From NCBI GenBank assembly GCA_039927975.1, contig JBDSTZ010000528.1, forward strand, positions 1 to 13,071: 13,071 nucleotides of DNA. Direction: 5' to 3'. The notes below the pieces were generated by a model, which was given only the letters and a program-made list of their open reading frames with translations, did not search any database and was not told where the DNA came from. Source of the DNA: JBDSTZ01 sp039927975. GTDB lineage: Bacteria > Pseudomonadota > Gammaproteobacteria > Burkholderiales > Burkholderiaceae_D. The translations under genes and the position numbers were made by a program. Positions 7,610-13,071 of this stretch are shown here, in pieces; positions within the stretch are counted from its first letter, which is position 1, and each line of letters begins with the position of its first letter.

Positions 7610-8434
7610 TCAGACCAAAAGAATGCCTTGCAGCGAAGAGATCCGCTCGCCCGCCGACCAGCTGCCGACCACCTGCCCCGCCTCATCGAATTCGAGCAGC
7701 TGGCAACCCTTGGCGCCGTTGTCGGGACCGTGGCCCTGCCAGTTGGCGACCAGCAGACGGCCGTTGGCCAGTTGCTCGAAGCTGGCGTAGAAGAACGGCG
7801 CGATGGCTGGCGCCACCTCGTCCGCCGCGCCGAAGCGTCGCACGCATTCGCCTTCCGCGTCGAACTCCGCCATGAAGGCGCCGTAGCCGGCCGAGACCAG
7901 GGTCGAGCCGTCGGCGCGCCGTTCGGCCTTCCAGGCGTGTTCGAAACCGGGCGTGGCGAAGCGCCGCACATCGGCCAGTTCGGGCGTCGTTTCGAGGATA
8001 TGGTCGTTCATGCACAGCAGATACGTGCCGGCCGCGGTGCGGCGCATCAGGCGCACGTAGTCGCCGTCGCGGCGCGCGGTGTGGATCAGGCCCAGCTCGC
8101 GGTCGAGCGTGAGCACGTTGATGCCGCCGCTGCCGTCCAGGTTGAAGCCGGTCACCAGGGTGCTGCCGTCGTCCTGGCGGCAGACCGCCGTCACTTCGGT
8201 CCAGCGCGCGCAGTTGGACAGCACGCGGCCGGTGCCGATCTCCAGTTCGAAAAACCCGCGGTCGTAGCCGACCAGCACGCGCGTCTCGTCGAGGCGCTGC
8301 ATATCGCGCGCCAGCGGATAGTCGGCCAGGTCGATCGTCCAGCGGAACGCGGCGGCCCCGGTGGCGCCGGTGTCGATCAGGGAGAGCTGCTGGCGGCCTT
8401 CGTCGATCGCCAGGAAGGTGTGTTGAATTGTCAT
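7610..8434 (-). CDS. Beta-propeller protein without signal peptide, function unknown
   Basis: This 274-residue protein consists of short repeated beta segments of the type 'DGSTLVSAGYGAFMAEFD' and 'NGRLLVANWQGHG', which indicates a six- or seven-bladed propeller (PQQ/NHL-like in general look). It starts directly with MTIQHTFLAIDEG and has no signal peptide or membrane segment, so it should be cytoplasmic, unlike its neighbours. The start at 8434 has AAGG 6 nt upstream. A strong palindrome and a LacI-type operator lie before it, so it probably belongs to the same regulon. It is followed on the same strand by the acetylesterase. I cannot name a reaction. A sugar-binding, lactonase-like or lyase-like role is possible, but no catalytic residues are recognisable. 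Confidence 0.85.
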   Translation of the reverse strand: MTIQHTFLAIDEGRQQLSLIDTGATGAAAFRWTIDLADYPLARDMQRLDETRVLVGYDRGFFELEIGTGRVLSNCARWTEVTAVCRQDDGSTLVTGFNLDGSGGINVLTLDRELGLIHTARRDGDYVRLMRRTAAGTYLLCMNDHILETTPELADVRRFATPGFEHAWKAERRADGSTLVSAGYGAFMAEFDAEGECVRRFGAADEVAPAIAPFFYASFEQLANGRLLVANWQGHGPDNGAKGCQLLEFDEAGQVVGSWSAGERISSLQGILLV

Positions 8435-8452
8435 TGCATGCCTTGAACTGTG

Positions 8453-8476
8453 CGTTCGCCGCCACGGCGGCGAACG
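8453..8476. repeat. Strong 11-bp palindrome in the propeller leader
   Basis: CGTTCGCCGCC (8453-8463) and GGCGGCGAACG (8466-8476) are perfect inverted arms with only AC between them. In the propeller mRNA this would fold into a very stable stem 18 nt upstream of the ATG, leaving the AAGG ribosome binding site free. It could be an mRNA stabiliser, an attenuator or a DNA site for a dimeric protein. No T-run adjoins it directly. Confidence 0.75.
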
Positions 8477-8524
8477 TGAATCATAAAAAAATTTTTAACC
8501 ACTTCCAGAAAAACCGTGCTACCA

Positions 8525-8553
8525 TTATTACATGTTATCGATAACGGTTGCAA
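8525..8553 (-). promoter_or_regulatory. Predicted promoter of the propeller gene
   Basis: On the minus strand TTGCAA (8548-8553) is a plausible -35, followed by a 17-nt spacer and TAATAA (8525-8530) as a modest -10. Operator site 3 occupies most of the spacer, as expected for a repressor that excludes RNA polymerase. Transcription would start near 8518. Confidence 0.45.
8533..8546. promoter_or_regulatory. LacI-type operator, site 3 (propeller)
   Basis: TGTTATCGATAACG contains the perfect 12-bp palindrome. It shares 16 identical bases (8532-8547) with site 4 in front of the 794-residue protein. It lies about 100 bp upstream of the propeller start. Confidence 0.78.
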
Positions 8554-8623
8554 GCTCCGGCGAGCGGCGTTGGCGATGGCTGGTTTTCCCGTTTTGCGCC
8601 GTATTGTCTCCTGCGCAATTTAT

Positions 8624-8661
8624 ATCGTGGATCGGCAACGCGCCGTTCCACGATTTTTTTT
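8624..8661 (+). terminator. Orphan intrinsic terminator, plus strand
   Basis: ATCGTGGA (8624-8631) pairs with TCCACGAT (8647-8654). After a single T-T mismatch the stem continues with CGGC (8633-8636) and GCCG (8642-8645) around a 5-nt loop. Eight T residues (8654-8661) follow directly. This is a textbook intrinsic terminator for plus-strand transcription, but no plus-strand gene lies before it. It would not work on the minus strand, where no T-run follows the stem. Confidence 0.75.
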
Positions 8662-9084
8662 GCGCGTTGCGCGCGTCAAACACGGATTCGCGACTGAATT
8701 TGAACTCGACTGATCCGCCGTGGTCAAACAGATAATCGATCTCCTTGAGACAGGCGATGCGACGCCGAATGTGCGAGAGGCTGCTTAATCATCTGGCAAC
8801 GTGTGGGCGCGCCCAGATGGAAATTGTAGCCCTCACTGCCCGGCCGCTCCACGTCGCCAACTTGCCGCGAACACCATCGCGACGCCGTCGAACCTGGCGC
8901 CACTCTGCGGAATCTGCGGCGCGATGCCAGCGTGCGCGGCAAGCGTTTTTCACGTCAGGCTGTCCCCCTTCGAACCGCCTCTCAGGGCGTCCAAAGCAAG
9001 CTTGCCGCTACTGCATTGTATGGTATCGTCATCATATTGCCGCGCCTCAAGCCATGTTGTGAGAAAATTCGCAGTGGGAAAACG

Positions 9085-9113
9085 TTGACATAGAAAATGC
9101 GTACTGCTATGTT
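9085..9113 (+). promoter_or_regulatory. Predicted promoter of the two-gene toroid operon
   Basis: TTGACA (9085-9090) is a perfect -35, followed by a 17-nt spacer and TATGTT (9108-9113) as a -10. The -10 overlaps operator site 4, so repression by occlusion is expected. Transcription would start near 9120. This is the best-looking promoter in the window. Confidence 0.65.
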
Positions 9114-9123
9114 ATCGATAACG
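9110..9123. promoter_or_regulatory. LacI-type operator, site 4 (toroid operon)
   Basis: TGTTATCGATAACG is identical to site 3 and overlaps the -10 box of the promoter at 9085-9113. It places the two large exported proteins in the same regulon as the receptor, hydrolase and propeller. Confidence 0.8.
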
Positions 9124-9163
9124 GCAGATTTCATTGCCTGTACTAATAAAACTGGGGACGAAG

Positions 9164-9268
9164 ATGACATTTCAGAACTGCCGCCGGCCTGACGCCGGAC
9201 CTTGCAATGCTGGCGCCTGCGGGGCCGCTCGATCAGACCAACCAGGGCGCCCCTGCCCCTCTTTCTGA
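9164..9268 (+). CDS. Possible 34-residue leader peptide
   Basis: ATG at 9164 has GGGGA 5 nt upstream, which is a better ribosome binding site than that of the main gene at 9387. The frame encodes a 34-residue, Cys-, Pro- and Arg-containing peptide and stops at 9266-9268. It lies in the long leader between the predicted transcription start and the 794-residue protein. It may be translated and affect downstream expression, or it may be chance. Confidence 0.25.
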   Translation: MTFQNCRRPDAGPCNAGACGAARSDQPGRPCPSF

Positions 9269-9295
9269 AAGTGCCCATGACATTCTGATCGCTCC

Positions 9296-9323
9296 CGGCG
9301 TCACGCCGAGCCGGCCTCCGGCT
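9296..9323 (+). other. Two consecutive stem-loops in the operon leader
   Basis: CGGCGT-C-ACGCCG (9296-9308) and AGCCGG-CCT-CCGGCT (9309-9323) are adjacent perfect inverted repeats. A weaker one, CCGGC-N5-GCCGG, lies at 9184-9198. All are in the leader before the 9387 start. They may give the leader structure; no riboswitch class is recognised. Confidence 0.4.
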
Positions 9324-9386
9324 TGGCCACGCGCCCCGCCGGCGAACAGCGTGCACAGAACCACGGCCCTTATCACCACGAATCCC

Positions 9387-11771
9387 ATGCCAGCAAATTC
9401 GCTTCGTCCTCGCCCCCTCCGCGCCGTCACGCTGCTGACCGCAGCGCTCTGGTCGCACGCGGCCTGCGCCGGCGATCCGATCGACGTGCTGCGTTTTGGC
9501 GACGCCGGCTCGGAAGCGGCGCATGGCTTGAGCGCCCAGGCCAGCGAGGTAAGCAAGAGCGCCGCGCTGGGCCAGAGCGCGCGCCGCTTCCTGCCGCTGG
9601 CGGCCAATGACTGGCGCGGCGGCGCCGCGACCTTCCGCCTGAAGGTGCGCGGCGACATCCAGAATTACCTGAGCGTGCGGCTGTGGGGCGAGGACGTCAG
9701 CGCCGCCCAGGCCACCCTGTACTGCGACGGCAAGCAGCTCGGCCAGCGCCAGATGAGCGACGTCGACATCCTCGACCAGGGCGCCAAATACCCGGTGGCG
9801 CCCGGCCGCTTCCACTACATCACCCATCCGCTGCCGCAGGCGCTCACCGCCGGCAAGTCCGAGATCGGCTGCCGCCTGCGTGTGACCGGGCCGATCTGGC
9901 GCTATGGCGCCACCTTCGCCACCTTCCAGAAGCCGCAGACCGAACCCTCGCGCAATTTCTACGCCCTCGTCGTGCATGCCGACAAACTGGTGCCGCTTGA
10001 CGCGGTTGAAGGCCGCGCGCCGGCGGCCCCGCTTGCCCCCACCGCCACCGCCGACCAGTCCGACGTCATGGCGCGCGTACGCCAGCGCGTCGACCAGCAG
10101 CTGGCCAGGCTGTGGGCCGCCCAACGCGCGCCCAACCAGCAGGAGATGAACTTCCTGGCGCGCACCTGGCAAACCGGCTGGAGCCGGGGCCACGGCGCGC
10201 GCGCCAGCCTGGACGCCATCGTCGCCGGCATCGACGCCATGTGGGCGGCCTATCAGCGCGACCACGCCATCGCCTACCACGACCCGGCCACCCCGAACCC
10301 CGACTGGTTCGGCTTCGGCCTGATGGGGGAAGCCCTCAAGATCACCGCCCCGCAGCTGCAAAAGGAACTCGACGCCGCCATCCAGAGCGCGGACGGCGCT
10401 GCGCTGACGCGGCGCCGGGCGCTCGAGATCATGTTTGCCGACAGCCGCCTGTGGAACAAGCAGCACCGCCGCCTGTACACCAACCAGTCGATGATCAAGG
10501 ACCTGTATGGCATCTGGTACAACAACGAAGGCCTGATCGCGATCGGCGGCGCCAGCGCCGAGCCGCGCGCAAAGCTGCTGCCGCTGTTCTACGAATCGGT
10601 CGGCCTGCTGCCATGGAGCGGCAGCGAGAACGCGCGAGGCGAGCCGACTTGGGCCTCGGCCGAGGGCGACGCCCGCTTCTCGGTCTCGAAGGACTATTAC
10701 GAAACCACCGGAAAAGGTTTAACCAAGGAGCTTGGCTACGTCGGCGGCTACGGCGAAGTGCTCGACTGGGTGGCCACGATCTACGACGCCACCCGCCCGG
10801 CAAAGGGCGAGCCGGGCGACCGCAAGATCCGCGACCAGCTGGTGCGCATCGCCCAGGCGCGCGGCTACTTCCGTTTTCCGCACTGGGACGCCCACGGCAA
10901 GCGCGCGATGCGGCTCGAGTCGGCGATCGGCTGGCGCGACACTTACGCGCCGAGCGACATCATGTACGCGCAAAAACCGTCGTGGGACGCCTCGCCGCTG
11001 CAAGTGGCGCTCGCCACGCGCGACCCAAAACTGCTCGGCTACGCCCAGCAGATGATCGCCGATAATCAGTTCTTCGCCAGCGTCGAACGCATGATGGAAT
11101 CGACCACTCTGCGTGCCACCCTCGGCCTGATCGACGTGGTCGAGGAATACGCGGCGATGAAAGCGCTGCCGCCGCAGCGGGAGCGGCTGCCGATGACGTC
11201 CGGCAAGCCCGACTTCGTCTTCGCCGACGAGGAAGACGGCGTGTTGGCCATGAAGCACGGCGAAGACATCCTGTACGCCTCGCTCTACTGGCGCGCCAAC
11301 TACGGCGTCTCCGGACTGGCGCGGGTCCATTACATCACCCCGCTGACCGACCGCATCGCCACGGTGGCGCTGGAGCGCGAAGTGTTCGAGCCGAGCGGCC
11401 TGGCCTTCACGCGGCCCAACAACCCGCACATCAACGGTTCGCGCTTCACCATCAAGTATCCCGACGATGGCGATGTCTGGGGCGCCGGCGACAAGCAGCC
11501 GGTGGCCAGGCTGCCGCAAGGCTCCCAGTACGTGGCCGGCGAAGACAATGCGCACGCCGGCCGCGCCGACTACTACCAGCTGCAGTACGGCCCCTACCTG
11601 ATCGGCATGAACAGCTCGCGCGACAAGCACTTCGAGCTGGCGCTGCCGCCGCATCGGGCTGCGCTGCGCGAACTCGCCGGCGGCGCCGTCATCGCGCCCG
11701 GCGTGCGCAGCCTGCGCGTGGCGCCGGGCAGCACGGCGGTGGTCTACCTCGGCCAGCAGCTCAACGATTAA
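9387..11771 (+). CDS. Large exported protein, candidate polysaccharide-active enzyme (uncharacterised)
   Basis: This 794-residue protein has three visible parts. The signal peptide covers residues 1-28 (ending HAACA). A beta-sandwich-like domain at about 30-205 contains NYLSVRLWGEDV and a GPIWRYGATF motif. A long, mainly helical region at about 220-600 contains WYNNEGLIAIGG, YGGYGEV-like and FPHWDAHGKRAMRLE segments. A C-terminal beta-rich domain (about 605-790) ends in GSTAVVYLGQ. A helical toroid followed by a beta-sheet domain is the build of several polysaccharide lyase families. I cannot assign a family, and catalytic residues are not identified. The start at 9387 is chosen for the signal peptide; the frame is open to 9207 but that part is not protein-like, and no good ribosome binding site is seen. 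It is followed after 21 bp by a heparinase-like gene in the same operon. Confidence 0.85.
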   Translation: MPANSLRPRPLRAVTLLTAALWSHAACAGDPIDVLRFGDAGSEAAHGLSAQASEVSKSAALGQSARRFLPLAANDWRGGAATFRLKVRGDIQNYLSVRLWGEDVSAAQATLYCDGKQLGQRQMSDVDILDQGAKYPVAPGRFHYITHPLPQALTAGKSEIGCRLRVTGPIWRYGATFATFQKPQTEPSRNFYALVVHADKLVPLDAVEGRAPAAPLAPTATADQSDVMARVRQRVDQQLARLWAAQRAPNQQEMNFLARTWQTGWSRGHGARASLDAIVAGIDAMWAAYQRDHAIAYHDPATPNPDWFGFGLMGEALKITAPQLQKELDAAIQSADGAALTRRRALEIMFADSRLWNKQHRRLYTNQSMIKDLYGIWYNNEGLIAIGGASAEPRAKLLPLFYESVGLLPWSGSENARGEPTWASAEGDARFSVSKDYYETTGKGLTKELGYVGGYGEVLDWVATIYDATRPAKGEPGDRKIRDQLVRIAQARGYFRFPHWDAHGKRAMRLESAIGWRDTYAPSDIMYAQKPSWDASPLQVALATRDPKLLGYAQQMIADNQFFASVERMMESTTLRATLGLIDVVEEYAAMKALPPQRERLPMTSGKPDFVFADEEDGVLAMKHGEDILYASLYWRANYGVSGLARVHYITPLTDRIATVALEREVFEPSGLAFTRPNNPHINGSRFTIKYPDDGDVWGAGDKQPVARLPQGSQYVAGEDNAHAGRADYYQLQYGPYLIGMNSSRDKHFELALPPHRAALRELAGGAVIAPGVRSLRVAPGSTAVVYLGQQLND

Positions 11772-11792
11772 ACCTGGAACGCACACTCTCAC

Positions 11793-13071
11793 ATGACCTT
11801 CAAACACAGACTTCCCGTTCGGCCGCTGCTGGGCGCGCTCGCAGTGGCCGCCGCCCTGCACGCCATGCCGGCGATGGCCGCACCCGCCCCACTTGCCGCG
11901 CCTGGCGAAGCGCGCCTGGTCGAAGGTGCTGAACTGGGCCGCGACGCCCTGCGCCAGCGCGCAGCGCGCGACCCCGCCACCGCGCGCCAGCTGGCCGCGC
12001 TCATCGCCCGCGTCCAGCCTTACGTCGACCGCCACGCCACCGAGCCGGCCTGGATCACCTCGCGCCTGCAGATGTACTGGCAGGGGCGCCACACCCAGGT
12101 CTACGTCAAGAACAGCGTGTACGACCATGCGGACGGCCAGGCGCCTGCGCCGACCGTGCGCTTCACCGGCGCGCGCGACTCCGCCACCGCCTACGCCACA
12201 CCCAAGCTGGAAGACGTCAAACCCTACATGGGCGAGAACGACCTGCTCTGGCTGCAGAACAAGAACGCCGCCGGCCAGCCGTGGGAATGGGCGCCGCAGG
12301 CCAAGACCGGCCGCATTGTCGAAGCGATCAACCTGCGCATCGCCGAGCTGGGGCGCGACGCCGCCTTCCTCTACTGGTACACCGGCGACGAAGCCTACGC
12401 CCGCTTCGCCTACGCGATCTTCGACACCTACATGACCGGCATCGCCTACCGCGAGGTGCCGGTCGACCTCGACCGTGGCCACGACCAGACCCTGCTCGGC
12501 CTGCAATCGTACGAAGTGATTCACGAGGATATCGTCGGCCCGCTCACCGAGAGCGCCGACTTCATGCGCCCCTATCTGCAGCGCCAGGCGGGCGCCAGGC
12601 GCGCCCTGTACGACAGCGCGCTCAAGAAATGGGCCGACGTCATCATCACCAACGGCGTCCCCTGGAACAACTGGAACCTGATCCAGGCCCGCTTCGTGCT
12701 GCAGATCGCCGCAAGCCTCGACAGCGACGCGCGCTATGCCGACGGCCACGGCAAGGAGTACTACCTGCGCGCGGTGGTTGACGGCGGCGGCGCGCGCCAA
12801 TGGTCGCTCAAACGCCTGCTCGACTACGGTTACGACCCGAAGACCGGCATCTGGAACGAATCGCCAGGCTACTCGATCAACGTGATCGGCGATTTCGTCG
12901 AGTGCCTCGAGATGCTCGACCGGGTATTCGGCGTCGACCTGCTGCCGCAGATGCCGGTGTTGGAGCGCGCGGTGAGCGCCCTGCCCCAGTACCTGCTGCC
13001 GAACGGCCGCACGGTCGGCTTCGGCGACACCCGCTACGAAACAGTGCGCACGGCCGCCATCGAACGCTTGC
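11793..13071 (+). CDS. Heparinase II/III-like exported protein, 3' end cut by window
   Basis: The frame is open for 426 codons to the window end with no stop. Residues 1-29 are a signal peptide (ending PAMAA). The rest is a helical, Trp- and Tyr-rich region typical of an (alpha/alpha) toroid: FLYWYTGDEAYARFAY, GVPWNNWNLIQARFVLQ (291-294 WNNW), WNESPGYSINV (354-364) and LLPNGRTVGFGDTRYE. The last resembles the P-[DN]-G-x(4)-GDS/T turn of heparinase II/III-like and related lyases. The beta-rich C-terminal domain expected in that family would lie beyond the window. Only 21 bp separate it from the previous gene, and the ribosome binding site is weak, so the two are one operon and perhaps translationally linked. 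Substrate is unknown; a uronate-containing pectic polymer or side chain is inferred from context. Confidence 0.85.
   Translation, partial: MTFKHRLPVRPLLGALAVAAALHAMPAMAAPAPLAAPGEARLVEGAELGRDALRQRAARDPATARQLAALIARVQPYVDRHATEPAWITSRLQMYWQGRHTQVYVKNSVYDHADGQAPAPTVRFTGARDSATAYATPKLEDVKPYMGENDLLWLQNKNAAGQPWEWAPQAKTGRIVEAINLRIAELGRDAAFLYWYTGDEAYARFAYAIFDTYMTGIAYREVPVDLDRGHDQTLLGLQSYEVIHEDIVGPLTESADFMRPYLQRQAGARRALYDSALKKWADVIITNGVPWNNWNLIQARFVLQIAASLDSDARYADGHGKEYYLRAVVDGGGARQWSLKRLLDYGYDPKTGIWNESPGYSINVIGDFVECLEMLDRVFGVDLLPQMPVLERAVSALPQYLLPNGRTVGFGDTRYETVRTAAIERL

Larger units (their letters stand above)
8435..9386. other. Large non-coding region between divergent units
   Basis: This is 952 bp between the propeller and the 794-residue protein. 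It holds the leader palindrome, operator site 3, the orphan terminator, operator site 4 with a good promoter, and a leader of about 265 nt. Between about 8670 and 9080 I see no gene: the short open frames there are rich in Arg, Pro and Ser, lack ribosome binding sites and look unlike protein. A short element at 8818-8831 matches one at 3391-3405. Confidence 0.65.

Noticed and set aside
8532..8735. A 67-codon plus-strand frame starting inside operator site 3
   Set aside because: It has no ribosome binding site, runs through the intrinsic terminator, and does not look like a known small protein. The terminator favours a non-coding transcript here.
8750..8760. ATAATCGAT-like sequence as a fifth operator
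   Set aside because: Only one half resembles the motif; the right half lacks TAAC, so the symmetry is not there.
8745..9062. A 105-codon plus-strand frame in the large non-coding region
   Set aside because: The translation is Arg/Pro/Ser-rich without recognisable motif or ribosome binding site.
8982..10466. A 494-codon open frame on the minus strand
   Set aside because: It overlaps the promoter, operator and first part of the 794-residue protein. The translation is low-complexity and unlike protein.
10719..12800. A 693-codon open frame on the minus strand across two plus-strand genes
   Set aside because: It spans the junction of two well-supported exported proteins and has an Ala/Gly/Val/Arg-biased shadow composition.
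1..13071. CRISPR array, insertion sequence, tRNA or prophage
   Set aside because: No regularly spaced repeats, transposase, terminal inverted repeats, tRNA-like cloverleaf or phage genes were seen on either strand.

Overview
The window is GC-rich and dense in exported carbohydrate-active proteins. It contains an outer-membrane TonB-dependent receptor, so the host is Gram-negative. Codon use and gene content suggest a betaproteobacterium of the Massilia/Duganella (Oxalobacteraceae) kind. That placement is an inference, because no rRNA or marker gene is present.

Layout: (1) 23-2986, minus: a TonB-dependent receptor of the large carbohydrate-uptake type. (2) 2987-3592: a divergent control region with one LacI-type operator near each end. 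(3) 3593-5335, plus: an exported two-domain alpha/beta-hydrolase. (4) 5433-7499, minus: an exported rhamnogalacturonan acetylesterase (SGNH/GDSL, CE12-like) with an unusual C-terminal S-layer-homology (SLH) region. Its upstream gap carries a GntR-like palindrome over a predicted promoter. (5) 7610-8434, minus: a small beta-propeller protein without signal peptide. (6) 8435-9386: a 952-bp non-coding region with two LacI-type operators, a very strong palindrome, an orphan intrinsic terminator and a long structured leader. (7) 9387-11771 and 11793 to the window end, plus: a two-gene operon of large exported helical-toroid proteins. The second is heparinase II/III-like and is cut by the window edge.

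Reading of the whole: this looks like a pectin (probably rhamnogalacturonan) utilisation locus. The receptor would import oligosaccharides. The acetylesterase and hydrolase would remove ester groups. The two toroid proteins are candidates for lyases or other enzymes that cut the backbone or side chains. The strongest unifying signal is a 12-bp palindrome, GTTATCGATAAC. It is present perfectly three times and once with one mismatch, and always in front of a gene of the locus. It ties both strands into one regulon, presumably under a LacI-family repressor encoded outside the window. The acetylesterase has its own, different operator (AATTGG-N5-CCAATT), which suggests a second input. No regulator, sugar kinase, dehydrogenase or inner-membrane transporter is in the window.

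The most notable points are the four-operator regulon, the SLH tail on an acetylesterase in a Gram-negative, the unassigned pair of large exported proteins, and the orphan terminator that may end an unannotated small RNA. Promoters, operators and substrate are inferred from sequence by eye; no database search was run.
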